Notes: a model not told the origin generated them from the sequence alone. Counted from the first letter of the stretch, positions 11,188 to 22,144 are shown. The stretch is 64,000 nt of DNA from Aristolochia californica (GCA_029961685.1 JARWKL010000007.1:4546708-4610707), one strand, 5' to 3'. A program made the numbers and translations.

Positions 11188-11740
11188 TGTGGATCATAGA
11201 TCCTCGTATCAGTTCAAAATCATTGCGAAGAGCCATAAGAAAGTCGGTAAGCTTGCGATCATCACATGCTCGGGTATATTCAGGGAGCTTCCGAAAGGAG
11301 GGTGGATCCATCATATATAGTTGATCCCACAGAGGTGTCATAAACGAGTAGAATTCTTGAATTGTACGATCACCTTGCTTAGCAGACCGAAGTTCTGTCT
11401 CAATTTGATACCTTTTGGCAAAGTTTGTCTGTTCATACAGAGTTTCCAAATAGTCCCATATTTCTTTTGCAGTCTCATACTTCAACAGTTGCAAACTGAT
11501 AGACTGATCCACTGAGTTGTTGATCCAAGTGATAATCTTTGCATTATCAGTCAACCACTTCTTATTTTCTTTGATGAAGTCAATGGATGTAGGTTTTGGA
11601 GCAGTAATACTTCCATCAATGTAATCTCGTAGGTCTTTTCCAACTAGAAAATTTCGCATCACAAACTTCTAGAGTGAGTAATTACTCCCATTTAATCGGA
11701 CAGAAATGACCTTCATATCCTGACTAATTGAATCCATAGA
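11168..11740 (-). pseudogene. copia A gag N-terminal part, broken
   Basis: The longest stretch (11168-11662) has the capsid-like pattern of plant copia gag (UBN2/Retrotran_gag type): IWDYLETLYEQ, ELRSAKQGDRTIQEF, PLWDQL and MALRNDFE. Upstream, toward 11740, the same family continues (LNGSNYSL), but an in-frame TAG replaces an expected tryptophan codon. A frameshift near 11190 separates gag from the zinc-knuckle frame. Confidence 0.8.
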
Positions 11741-12252
11741 TAGGTAATTCCAAACTGAAACGAGCTCTTAGCCCAGCCACTATAATCAATTTCCCTCACA
11801 AACACAAATCTATATCACAGTTTCTCAAAAAATAATATTATTAGGACTTCAAGCAACCACCAATAGAGGTATGTCCGAAACCCACTCTAAGACACCAAAA
11901 TCAACCAATTTCAATGTTAAACCTACTACAGGAATTTTTAAAAATTCCACGAGTCCGTAATGCCTTCCACGGACAGAAATTGCACAGGTGAATACCAGAG
12001 GTCGACGAGACAGAGCAAACAAGCTGCAAATATTTGAGGGCGCCGAAACGAGGATTCAACCCACGACAAAGCTTGTTCGGGGCGGCGAGACGTCTTTAAG
12101 CACCAGGGATCACCGGGCGAGGAGCAGATGACCGGTGCGAAAGCATCAGACGAACAGAACGAGCACAAACCGAGCAAAATAAAAAATTTCGAGTGCGAGA
12201 GCAACCAAAACACCTTAGACTGAAAAATCGAAGCGAAATCGCTCGATTTCCC

Positions 12253-12264
12253 GCTCTGATACCA
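12253..12264 (-). promoter_or_regulatory. copia A primer binding site
   Basis: GCTCTGATACCA on the + strand is the complement of TGGTATCAGAGC, the site that pairs with initiator methionine tRNA in most plant copia elements. It directly abuts the 5' LTR, fixing element orientation as minus. Confidence 0.9.
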
Positions 12265-12476
12265 TGTAAATCTCCCTGATTTCAGAGAGGTTTTTCTGTA
12301 TATTCAAAACACTCACAACAATTTTACAAAATCTGTCGGGTTTTAGAAACCCTATTCAAAAAGGAAGAGGAAGACCGAATTTACAAGTATGCCCTTGGAC
12401 CAGAATTTACAAGTATGCTCTTGGACCAAAGAAAAAGACAAGTATGCCCCTTTACATATACATATTTACATTAACA
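12265..12476 (-). repeat. copia A 5' LTR
   Basis: Right-hand LTR, 212 bp, same termini as the left LTR and bounded outside by the AAAAG target duplication at 12477-12481. Confidence 0.9.
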
Positions 12477-12792
12477 AAAAGGGTGTCCAGTTGGAGTGGA
12501 ACAAGGTTTTATAAACGTGATGCTATACACGTCCTTGAGAGTCTGTGAGTTGTCTTCTAAGTAATCAACCAATAGTATTACTCGTTAGCTTTGTTACTAA
12601 TTAGCACCAACGATTTTAGAGATTTTGACCAACCTATCTGATGTTGTCTGAGTTAATGGAATAGCTGGGTTTACTATGTTGCAGCCTTCAGCAATCAGCA
12701 TAATTCAAGAGGGAGTGCTCAGAAAGCTTCCGGTGTTTGTCTGGTGCTGAAGGTAATGATCCTTGAGTCTTGTTGTGTTAGGGAGAACGGAG

Positions 12793-13093
12793 ATGGAGAC
12801 CCCTTCCGCTGAAGGGGGGTTAGCCGGGGAGATGGAGGTTGATGCTTATAGGCGTCTCTTCTTACTTCGCTTTTACGAACGCTATCTTCTTGAGTCTTTA
12901 CGTCCAGATGCTAGGCCTCTCACCAAATGCAGAGATACTTCTGTTGCACTTGGTCTAGATCTATTTTACTTGATTTTTTTGTTGTGCTATCTTTCATTTC
13001 TTTAGCTATAATACTGAAGCTGTTTAATTTTACTTGTCTCTAGGGCCTGTAACATTTGCAAATGGCTTAGCAGTGGCCAAAATTGGATGCACG
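12793..13093 (+). pseudogene. exosome RRP43-like 5' exons, block 1
   Basis: Exon 1 (12793-12952) encodes a start like plant RRP43/EXOSC8: EMEVDAYRRLF then ESLRPDARPLTKCRDTSVAL. A GT-AG intron (12953-13043) leads to exon 2 (13044-13093), which continues in phase with an NGLAVAKIGCT motif and a following GT donor. RRP43 is a non-catalytic RNase PH-like ring subunit of the RNA exosome. Only about 70 codons remain; the third exon seen in block 2 is absent, because copia B was inserted at 13351. The fragment lay directly after the MADS 3' flank before copia A inserted. Phase and splice sites are intact, but the gene is truncated. Confidence 0.8.
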
Positions 13094-13350
13094 GTTAGTG
13101 TTTGTCTAATTGATTATTTTTATTGTTATTATTTTTAATGACCCTTGTCGGAAGGTTTGATAAATTAGTTACTCTGGCAGGAGCTCTTTGGAAATCTTGG
13201 TCCCACTGGCCTGGTATGGGGAGGTAGGGCCATGACAGCCAAATTCCTCTAGCCTTCTCAGGCCCTCTTGAAGTGTCTGGTTGTAGGGAGACTGAATCAT
13301 TAACAAAAGGGGGTCTGAATGGGCACTGTTTGATGGTTAGGGTCTCTTTG

Positions 13351-13488
13351 TGTAGAATTGTAAAGAAATGTTTCTTTCTTTCTGTGATTTGTATTGTATA
13401 AAGAGTGGGTATTTATATACATCAAGTGAGAATATTCTCTGTAACAATATGTAAGAATTACAAGTAATAAAGTGACACGTATACAACA
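13351..13488 (-). repeat. copia B 3' LTR (138 bp)
   Basis: Starts TGTAGAATTG after the host word CTCTTTG and ends ATACAACA. Contains AT-rich TATAAAGAG and TATTTATATAC stretches. The partner LTR is lost, so no target duplication can be tested. Confidence 0.7.
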
Positions 13489-13492
13489 GATT

Positions 13493-14741
13493 TTATTCTA
13501 GAAGATTCAGGCTTGGCACATCCTTTGTATGTGCAGATGAGGAGCCTTTCTTTGTATTGTCGATACGCCCCTGCGAACCAAGCATATCTGGAAGAATAGT
13601 GATGCTCGATCTCAATGTTGAAAATTTGGTAGTGGACAATGGTTTTGTAAATATATCAGCAAGTTGATTTTTGCTTGATAGAAGTGAAACTTGAAGTGCT
13701 TTTGCTTGAATACAATCCCGAAAAAAGTGATAGTCAATGTCAACATGTTTGGTACGGGAGTGCATTACTGGATTCATGGAGAGGTAAGTGGCCCCAAAAT
13801 TGTCACAGTAAAGAGTAGGGGGTGGAGTTAAAAATATTCGTAACTCAGAGAGGAGTGATTGTAGCCACAATAATTCATAAGTAGCATGAGCTAGTACCTT
13901 ATATTCCTCCTTCATACTTGATCTAGATATGGTTGATTGATTCTTTGAACTCTATTAAACCAAGTTCTTGCCGTGAAAAAACACAATAGCCACTAGTTGC
14001 TTTTCTGTCGTCTAGACAGCCAACCTAGTCTGCATCCATGTAAGTAGCCAAAGAAAGAGAAGAAATGGGAGAAGGTGTAATCCAGAGACCATAGTCCAAT
14101 GTGTGTTTTAGATACCGTAAAATTTTTTTAGCACTTTGCCAATGAGATAAACATGGAGCATGCATAAATTGATGCACACGATTGACAGAGAATGCAAGAT
14201 CTGGCCTTGTAAACAATAAGTACTGCAAGCTTCCCACAATACTTCTATAAAAAAAAGGGTTTTCTACAGAGGTTGAATCGAAGGCAGATAACTTGGTGGA
14301 AGGGGACATAGGACTGCCGGCATGCTTGATATTCAACATGTTTGTCCTTTTGAGTAATTCCGAAATGTATTTATTTTGAGATAACTTCAGTCCAGTGCTG
14401 GTACGATTATATTCAATTCCCAAAAAATAATGTAAAGACCCCAGGTCTTTAAGAGGAAAATCAGTACTTAAAACTGAAATGATGTGTTTTAGAACATCCG
14501 AATTAGAGCCAGTAAACACTATATCATCCACATATACCAAAAAATATACAATCATAGAGTTATGGTGATAGATAAACAACGACGAATCAGATTTGGAAAC
14601 AATAAAGCCCAATTCAAGTAACCGAAAACTCAATCGTGCATACCAAGCTCGTGGATCCTGTTTAAGGCCATATAAAGCTTTGTTGAGCTTGCCGACATAA
14701 TGAGGAAATTGAGGGTGTACAAACCCAGGTGGCTGAGTCAT
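13493..14741 (-). pseudogene. copia B RT and RNase H, broken
   Basis: RT (14025-14741) has KALYGLKQDPRAWY, catalytic YVDDIVFTG and FPLKDLGSLHYFLGIE. RNase H (13493-13915) has EEYKVLAHATYEL, LYCDNFGATYLS and NQLADIFTKPL. Between them (13916-14024) there is a TAG where the family has tryptophan, one more stop and a frameshift. RT catalytic aspartates are intact. Confidence 0.88.
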
Positions 14742-14804
14742 AAAGACTTGTTCATCAAGTGTCCCATGAAAAACTGCATTTTGGACGTTTAATTGTTGTA
14801 TCGG

Positions 14805-16510
14805 CTAGCGAGAAAAAGTTGCAATTGATAGAACTAACCTGATTGAAGTGGGTTTCACCACATGACTGAAGGTTTCGTTGTAATTCAAGCCTTCAAGTTG
14901 ATTGTAGCCCTTGGCTATCAGTCTGGCTTTTCTCCTTTCAATAGAATCATTTGACAGGAGCTTGGTTTTGAATATCCATCTACAACCAACAAGTTTCTGA
15001 TTTGAAGCAGGGGCAACCAAGGACCATCTGTTGGTGGACATGAGGGCATCGAATTCAAGCTGCATTGCGTGACTCCATTCTAAAAATTTTGAAGTTTCGG
15101 TGACAGATTTTGGTTCATCTAGGATGATGGTCACATGAGCTCGAGGTAGAGGCCAAGAAATGGTGTCGTTCGTTCGTATTTTGGGACAGGTTGTATTTGA
15201 TTTGACTCTGGTTTGCATGGGGTGAGTGTTTGGAAATGGTTGCTCGATGCGTAGAGACATGGCTGGAGAAGATGAGTGAGTTTGTGCCCTAGGACAAGCA
15301 GAGGGATGACTGGATTCGAAGGATAGAGCTTCGGATAATGGGCTTGTTTCTAAGGCTGATAAGGTGGGAGGGATATGAGTAGAAGGGAAAGAATTAATTG
15401 GGCCTAGGCCGTGAGGTGAAGAATTAATTGTATGTAGACTTGAGTTGGCAACAGGCAAGGAAATGGTAAAAATATGTGCAATGGAGTGGACTGATTTTGA
15501 GTGGACGGGTTTGTGGAGGACACAGAGAAGGGGAACGTGTTTTCATCAAATAATACGTCCCTGGAAACATACATTCTGATAGTGGGAACATGAAAACAAA
15601 GATAACCATGATGAGAGGAGCTATAACCAAGAAATACACACGAAAGAGATCGTGTTTATTATATGGCCGAAGATTAGGCCAACATTGATACCCAAACATC
15701 TTTAGAAACATGTAATCTGGCTTTTGATGAAATAGAACTTCAAAAGGTGACTTATTACTTAAAACTGGAGTTGGAAGTCTATTAATTAGAAAAACAGCTG
15801 TGACAAAGGCATCTGACCAATATGAATGAGGTATTGAGGAATGTGCAAGGAGTGGAAGTCCGGTCTCGACAATATGACGATGCTTTCTTTCCACCAAACC
15901 ATTTTGTGATGTGCATATAGATAGGAAATTCTATGGGAAATACCAAAGGATTGCAACACATTATTAAGAGCTCTAAATTCTCCACCCCAATCAGATTGTA
16001 GTGCTCGAATTTTTGTATTAAAAAAAAGTTCTACATTACTTTTAAAGGAAAGAAAGATTGTGACTACATCGGATTTACACTTTAATGGAAAAATCCAAGT
16101 AAATCAACTGTAGTCATCTACAAAGCAAAGATAAAATCTAAAACCACCATGGGATAACATTGGTGCAGGCCCCATACGTCTGAATACATATGCTAAAGAG
16201 GAGTTTCTAATCGTGATGAAGACTGACCATAAGGAAGTTGGTGGATTTTGGGTTTGCAACGGGAGGAGCATAGACCAAGTGGAGATGATGATTTAATAGG
16301 AAGACTGACTTGAGAAACTATTTTATGAACGACTTGCATGGACGGATAACCTAGCCAAATGTACCATTGGAAAGCTGAAACATGGAAAGGCATACATGCC
16401 ATCTTTAGTATGGCCTTGGAGAAGGATTTTCTTGGTGTGGGAATCCTTTACATAGAAAAAAAGAAGAGTGAAATTCAAAAAATGCACAATTATCTTCACA
16501 AAACTTTCTA
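14805..16510 (-). pseudogene. copia B integrase to pre-integrase, broken
   Basis: 14805-15458 holds the N-terminal RT region (MQLEFDALM, WRWIFKTK-like words, and RKARLIAKGYNQ). 15424-15897 is the integrase C-terminal part (MVERKHRHIVETG, SPFEVLFHQKPDY, FLKMFGYQCWPN). 16193-16402 holds the GAG-pre-integrase pattern (WYIWLGYPSMQVVHK, CSSRCKPKIHQLPYG). Frames change at least three times. Confidence 0.82.
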
Positions 16511-16937
16511 ACAGTTGGAGTGGAACAAGGTTTTATAAACGTGATGTTATTGGTCATTATAAGTTCATTTTTTTAAAATAATACCAAATGGACCCTTTAA
16601 ATCCTTGGGAGGGGGTTTGAAGTCCTCCCTCCTTTGTTAATGGTTGTAGCTGTTTTTAATTTATCATCAAGCTTAATGGTTTTTCAGATGAATGGTTTCT
16701 TAACTAGGTCTAAAGCATCACCGTGTTGGTTTAAAAAATATGTAAATATAAAAAAATTAATTTAATCAAGGATATTAGTCTTCACATAATACCACTAGAG
16801 TGATAAATATATAACAATAGACCATGACCTAAACTCTGTTGATTAATAAGTTAATACTTGATACTTAACATATGAGGAATACCTCAGTTTAAGCTTAGGT
16901 TATGAATCTTTTTCAAACTTGAAAGGAAAGAGGAAGA
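16511..16937 (+). other. duplicate of the MADS 3/4-type 3' flank
   Basis: Starting TTGGAGTGGAACAAGG, this stretch is closely similar to 47735-48011 and 54080-54470, which follow MADS copies 3 and 4. No MADS gene precedes it here, so the block was truncated on its left when joined to copia B. Confidence 0.6.
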
Positions 16938-17066
16938 ATGGTTGAGAAATTGATTGTTGTGGTGCTCTTCCTTAGCACCTTGGCGGTCCTCTTCCTTAGC
17001 ACCCATGATGTCCAAGGTCTCTCTGACTATGCAAATCTAGTGAGTTTAGCCTCCAAGAATCCTTAA
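16938..17066 (+). CDS. 42-residue putative secreted peptide
   Basis: The frame starts MVEKLIVVVLFL and is strongly hydrophobic for about 20 residues, then HDVQGLSDYANLVSLASKNP, which looks like a signal peptide followed by a short mature tail. A homologous 42-residue frame lies inverted at 48068-48196. This copy has a 24-bp in-frame duplication in the hydrophobic core, and a duplicated GACTATGCAAATCTAG block after residue 29 that moves the stop forward. A (GA)38 microsatellite follows 68 bp later. I recognise no family. It could also be the first exon of a longer gene or chance; conservation of frame through a duplication that is a multiple of three is the main support. Confidence 0.35.
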   Translation: MVEKLIVVVLFLSTLAVLFLSTHDVQGLSDYANLVSLASKNP

Positions 17067-17129
17067 ACTCGACTATGCAAATCTAGTGTGTTTAGCTTCC
17101 AAAAACCCTCAAACTCATCGAAAATTGGG

Positions 17130-17134
<5 letters not shown>

Positions 17135-17210
<76 letters not shown>
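17135..17210. repeat. (GA)38 microsatellite
   Basis: Uninterrupted dinucleotide run of 76 bp. The paralogous tract at 48015-48062 is (CT)24 because that segment is inverted. The Ser/Leu-rich frames crossing it are artefacts of the repeat. Confidence 0.95.
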
Positions 17211-17215
<5 letters not shown>

Positions 17216-17904
17216 TTTTGTGAGTGAGTGAGTGAGCACAAAATATAGAAAAAGTTTGGTGTAGAAGCAACACAAAAGTAGTTGGAGGAAGAAGAGATGG
17301 CAAGAGAAAATCCTTGGGGAGGAACAATTTGGATTTTTTTTCCAAGACAAAGTTACCCTTATACTTGATCTGATGGTAACCACCCTGATCCCTGTTGATC
17401 GAGTATTAACTCCCTTCTTGATTTTGATGATAACAAAACTTAATTGAACTAACAATTATAAATTTAATATTTCATATACATTTTCTTAAAGAGAGACCAA
17501 ATTCAAGGTCTAAAGCATTGAATTTTCACAAGCTTTTCAAATACCTCAAGTTCCATGGAATGTCAAAGAACTCTTGAAGAAGCACCCTCAAAAGAAAAAG
17601 AAGAAAAATTGAATACTATAGTTCAAAAATTATTGAGTTAAGAAAAAAAAAACTCAGTCTATGTAAGAGAGTAGTTTCATTTCTTCCAAAACTTGAGGTA
17701 CAATGCAAATTTGAAGCTTTAGGACATATTTTGTATTCAAACATGTTTTTACAAATGCATACATATATTTCAACATGTTACTATCAGTTATGATAAAAAT
17801 CTCACGCTTTAAAAATCTATATAGTGAACTAGCACTGAAACGATCTATCAACATTTGCCAATGATTGGTGAACCAAAATAAAATAGGCCAAAAAAATAAA
17901 GCAT

Positions 17905-18280
17905 AACCGATCAATCAAAGTTGAGTGATCGATCATTCAAAACATGCCCAATATGTGTTATAAAACATGATCGATCAACCCATTTGGATTGATCAATCAA
18001 TATTGTCCAGGCAAAACATTTTCATGTTGATTGATCGATTAAATTCAGTGACTGGTTGATCATACGGAACTTTGTCAATCAGGGACATAAAGCATGATCA
18101 ATCATACCATGTACATTGATTGATCATACTTGTTATATACTGTCAGCAGTAATTTTTGATTGATCGATCATACTATGCAAATTAATTGATCAACTTAAAA
18201 CCCACAAGGAAGATATGGATCAATAAGTCACATCCTTACCAAAAAATAGCCATTACACATGATTCATCGATCAATCATTT
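17905..18280. repeat. cluster of palindromic GATCGATCAA-like words
   Basis: At least ten variants of TTGATTGATC / GATCGATCAA occur here at irregular spacing of about 25-60 bp, each a near-palindrome around GATC. The block lies within 740 bp that are absent from the paralogous region near 51430, so it is part of an insertion. No TIR or LTR could be drawn with confidence. Confidence 0.6.
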
Positions 18281-18344
18281 TATTGCTAATTTTTTATTTT
18301 TTGTACTTGGGTCTTTGTGTGTCCATTCTTTCATAGAATTCTAA

Positions 18345-18500
18345 TGTGATCACATGGGTTTGGTCGATGATGGGCAGAGACTTCTTGCTACTCTGACTAG
18401 AGATTTTTGCCTTGAACCATGGACTGAACACTGTGGTTGTATTGCAGTGGCTGGATGTGTGCCTCAAAGACATAGAGACTAAGCAGGATCTTGAAGTGTC
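18345..18500 (+). pseudogene. PPR protein fragment, copy 1
   Basis: In one frame the segment reads SHMGLVDDGQRL and after a shift EPWTEHCGCI, matching the C-terminal PPR pattern of plant PLS-class proteins (SACSHAGLVDEG..., then E/P..EHYGC). It is short and frame-broken. A longer copy is at 51418-51671; the intervening region differs because of an insertion here. Confidence 0.55.
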
Positions 18501-18924
18501 GAACTCTAGGCTCATGGTTATAAAATGGAATTACTAGATTAAATTATTTACTTTATATATTTTTATTATTTAATTTTCTAATTTATGTTAGTTATATTTT
18601 GTGAAGTTGGGTCCAAAGCCTATCCCAAAATGACTAGCCAACTTAGGAAACCTTTTTACCAACTAATAAAATGTGGAGGTCAAAATCTTACACGACTAAA
18701 ATTAATTTTATGTTTAAAATTATTTTTATTGACTTTTAGTTTTAATAATTAGTTTTTTTTTCTAAAATTTTCTTTGCTAAATTTTTATTTTTCTAAGTTA
18801 AGTATTTTATTATTTAAATTTTTTATTCCATGTTTTCTGATTTGATTTTTTATTTAATATATTAAATTGTTTTTTTCTATTTTTTATTTATATTTACTTT
18901 CCGTTTAAATTTTCTAGAGAGACG
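18501..18924. other. AT-rich spacer before MADS copy 2
   Basis: No gene. The part 18595-18680 (GAAGTTGGGTCCAAAGCC...) is paralogous to 51745-51820. From 18925 the MADS-type upstream region begins. Confidence 0.5.
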
Positions 18925-19094
18925 TGAAGAATCTCTTTTTTAAAAAACTTAGTTATACTTTTCAAAGCAATATATTCCTTAACGCAGGAATTTTATTAAT
19001 CGGGTCGGACATCCGGATCGGGCTCTGGGTATCGGATCCGAGGCGGGTTCAAGATTAAGATAGGAAAGCTCCGCGCGCTTTCGCATTGCGCTTC

Positions 19095-19101
19095 TATTTA
19101 A
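19095..19101 (+). promoter_or_regulatory. TATA box of MADS copy 2
   Basis: TATTTAA in the conserved upstream region, 66 bp before the ATG, same setting as in copies 1 and 3. Confidence 0.5.
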
Positions 19102-19166
19102 GAGGACCAAACGCAGTGCATCAGAAGAACTGCCTAGTGCGACCGCGGGAAACTAAAGAGTGAAGG

Positions 19167-19714
19167 ATGGGGAAGAGAAGGACGGAGATAAAGGAGATCC
19201 AGGAGAAGGATAGCAGGCAGGTGACATTCTTGAAGCGACGCAAGGGTTTGTTCAAGAAAGGAGATCCAGGAGAAGGATCGCAGGCAGGTGACATTCTTGA
19301 AGCGACGCAAGGGTTTGTTCAAGAAGGTAGCAGAGCTTTCCGTTCTGACCGGTGCTCAGGTGGCCATCTTCGCGTTTTCACCCGGCGGAAAGATTTTCAC
19401 CTTCGGCCAGCCCTCCGTTGATGCCGTTGTTGACGCCTATCTTGGAGGATCGACGGGGAGCATCTCTGGTACTACTCGCTGCTGTGATGAAGAATCTGAA
19501 GTAATTATGACGAATATTTTCGATCTCCAGCGTCAGATCGAGGTCGAGAAAGCCGAGAATCGTGTTGCGGAAGAGTTGAAGATGAACGCCAGCGTCTGCG
19601 AAGCATCTGCCGCTTGGCAATGAATCGGCATCGCAGGATGACATGTTAGATGACTTGGAGTTGGAGTCTTTATTGAGTGGTGATTTTCCGGAGTTCGATG
19701 TTCCTCCCTGTTAA
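19167..19714 (+). pseudogene. type I (M-alpha) MADS-box, copy 2, broken
   Basis: The frame starts [15 protein letters not shown] but a 67-bp tandem duplication (19193-19259 and 19260-19326), which falls inside the MADS domain and is not a multiple of three, shifts the frame after GLFKK. The downstream part ([25 protein letters not shown], ending [12 protein letters not shown] with TGA at 19621-19623) is readable only from a non-ATG position. The usual SKRR is LKRR here. The acidic +1-frame segment continues to TAA at 19712-19714. The gene is intact otherwise, so the duplication is probably the inactivating event. Confidence 0.88.
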
Positions 19715-20721
19715 ACATGCAGCAAGTTCGTCATTGTTGTTACTGCAGCTCCTGGTCGCTTCCTTTCGGACAGACATTCCACACTTGTAATTTTTACCGA
19801 TCACAGATCAGATACTTCTTGCTTGTATTCTTTTGATAGATTATCTGTACGGTTAGTTTTACTCAGTAATTTGCATATTTAAGCTGACATTTACATTCAA
19901 TCTAAATATCTGATTCTTTAAAGTGAATTGTCATGTTCTTGAAAAAATTCGTGCTTCAAAATCGTCAATTGGCATTGCCGGAAACAACACCGTCGTCAAA
20001 ATTATGCTCAGAGTCGGCGGGTGGGAATCGTCTGTTTCTAACCTTTGCTTCGTCCCAGATCAGTAATCTTCAATCAAAAAACGGAAAGTGAAAAAGAGAT
20101 ACTGGAAGATTTGATAGGCAGAGATTTTATTTTTTAGAGATTTGATTGGCTGTCCTTCTTTCAAAACCTGAATCCTTTCCGTGGGTTAATTACTTCTCTT
20201 TCCGTTCACACTGTGGAAACCCTCTTGTCCAGTCGAAACAGATTCGGACGCGAGATTTTGTTTAGTTGCTTCTCTGCTCTGTCTTTCTTATCAAGAAATG
20301 ATGTTACATTCGACCAATTAGTGGTGTTAAATTCGACCAGGTCACTTGCTTAAGGTGACAAGGGTGTCCAGTTGGAGTGGAACAAGGTTTTATAAACGTG
20401 ATGTAGCTCTGTGAGCTCCACTTTCTGTTTATAGCCTGGCATTTAGACTTCAATGTCTTTTTATTCGATGTATAAGTTGTCTTCTAAGTAGTCAACCAAT
20501 AGTATTACTCGTTAGCTTTGTTACTGATTAGCACCAACGATTTTAGAGATTTCGGCCAACCTATCTGATATTGTCTGAATTAATGGAACAGCTGGGTTTA
20601 CTATGTTGCAGCCTTCAGCAATCAGCATAATTCAGGAGGGTGTGCTCAGAAAGCTTCCGGTGTTTGTCTAGTGCTGAAGGTAATGCTCCTTGAGAGTCTT
20701 GTTGTGTTAGGGAGAACGGAG
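19715..20721 (+). other. MADS 3' flank, block 2, leading to RRP43
   Basis: Similar to 6462-7177 plus 12482-12792 of block 1, but uninterrupted: here the site where copia A sits in block 1 is empty (GGTGACAAGGGTGTCC near 20355). Gives the ancestral spacing of about 1 kb between the MADS gene and the RRP43 start. Confidence 0.6.
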
Positions 20722-22144
20722 ATGGAGACCCCTTCCGCTGCAGGGGGGTTAGCCGGGAAGATGGAGGTTGATGCTTATAGGCGTCTCTTCCCACTTCGCT
20801 TGTACTATCGCTATCTTCTTGAGTCTTTACGTCCAGATGCTGGGCCTCTCACCAAATGCAGAGATACTTCTGTTGCACTTGGTCTGGATCTCTTTTACTT
20901 GATTTTGTTGCTGTGCTATCTTTCATTTCTTTAGTTATAATACTGAAGCTGTTTAATTGTACTTGTCTCTAGGGCCTGTAACATCTGCAAATGGCTCAGC
21001 ATTGGCCAAAATTGGATGCACGGTTAGTGTTTGTCTAATTGAGTATTATTATTATTATTATTTTAATGACCCTTGTTGGAAGGTTTGATAAATTTGTTAC
21101 TCTGTTTAATCTTTGTTCACTATATCTATATAGGAACCCAACTATTCAATGCGAAAGGGCCATTTAGTTTTGATTTTTTAAGGGTTGTTGGCTGTGATGA
21201 ATTTTTTGGTTACATGAATGATAATTGGCTGTTTGCCAATTAAAGTTTGGTGGGCTAAAATTTATTTATTTATTGAAGAGAGCTAAAAATAAACTCTGGC
21301 AGGAGCTCTTTGGAAATCCTGGTATGGGGAGGTAGGGCCATGACAGCCAAATTCTTCTATCCTTCTCAGGCCCTCTTGAAGTGTTTGGTTCCAGGGAGAC
21401 TAAATCATTAACAAAAGAGGGTGTGAATAGGCACTGTTTGATGGTTAGGGGCTCTTTGCCTTTGTAACAGCTTGGGACAACCTCTCCTTTCTGTTCTTCG
21501 TGTTTTTATTACTTCCTCAAGCAATAAAGCATCAGTAATTCACCATCATTTGAAAAAAAAAAAGGCTATTCACACTTGGCGTTCAAATTTCACTAACTTA
21601 CTAATGTTCTAAGGTACATGCTTCCAGTCTTGTGTCTTGACTGAAGGTGGAGTCAATAATCTGCATTATAAATACGGATATCGATATCCATGTTAATATG
21701 GGTGTTAGGTGGTTCACTTAAGCTGTTAGATATTGGTGTGTTTTTAATTTATTCTTTGTTGTTGGCTGCCTATTCATAGTGATTGGATGATTTTGGTCTC
21801 CGGTAACCTATGTGTTGTTCTGTCATGATGCCAGTAGTTTTAAGCAAAAACTACATCATTTTGTGTGGATTTGTACTTTTTTTATTCACGATATTTGCTT
21901 TACTTCCAGTAGAATATTCTGTACTTTGGTTGGATTTTCTTTTCTGGGGCTGAAATATTGAAGTAGCTCTTTAATGTAGTTGATGATTTTAGGAGGTATT
22001 TGGTGATTTGATATTAACTATCCATGTCCTTAGTTTGATTGGCTCTCCTGGTTTCAAATGAGATGACTAGTTTCCTTATTGAGCTTCTTGGTACTTAGGA
22101 AGTCATGACTCCTACAGCCGAATCACCTGATCAAGGCAGCATAG
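20722..22144 (+). pseudogene. exosome RRP43-like 5' exons, block 2
   Basis: Exon 1 20722-20881 and exon 2 20973-21022 have the same borders and phase as block 1 (RPDAGPLTKCRDTSVAL, then PVTSANGSALAKIGCT). A further exon at 22099-22144, preceded by TTAG and followed by GTAAAT, encodes EVMTPTAESPDQGSI, the next conserved RRP43 segment. A small exon expected between (for the AAIK-like strand of the family) was not found, and nothing of the rest of the RNase PH fold appears before the copia C insertion at 23497. So this is the best-preserved of three 5' fragments of the gene; ring assembly would be impossible. Confidence 0.8.

Larger units (their letters stand above)
7183..12476 (-). mobile_element. 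complete but defective Ty1-copia element A
   Basis: Two LTRs (7183-7397, 215 bp; 12265-12476, 212 bp) start TGTAAATCTCCCT and end ACATTAACA on the + strand. They are flanked by perfect AAAAG duplications (7178-7182, 12477-12481). The paralogous empty site exists beside MADS copy 2 (near 20357, GGTGACAAGGGTGTCC), confirming the insertion. Gag, protease, integrase, reverse transcriptase and RNase H lie in copia order on the minus strand but carry stops and frameshifts. It sits between MADS copy 1 and its RRP43 fragment, which were adjacent before insertion. Confidence 0.93.
13351..16510 (-). mobile_element. truncated copia element B
   Basis: A short LTR (13351-13488) is followed on the minus strand by RNase H, RT, integrase and the GAG-pre-integrase segment in reverse coordinate order. 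The element stops abruptly at about 16510, where sequence of the MADS 3/4-type flank begins (TTGGAGTGGAACAAGG). Gag, protease and the 5' LTR are missing, so it was cut by deletion or recombination. It entered the RRP43 intron of block 1: block 2 reads straight through the equivalent point at about 21452. Confidence 0.88.

Noticed and set aside
17063..17455. Frames rich in Ser-Leu repeats
   Set aside because: Translation of the (GA)38 microsatellite.
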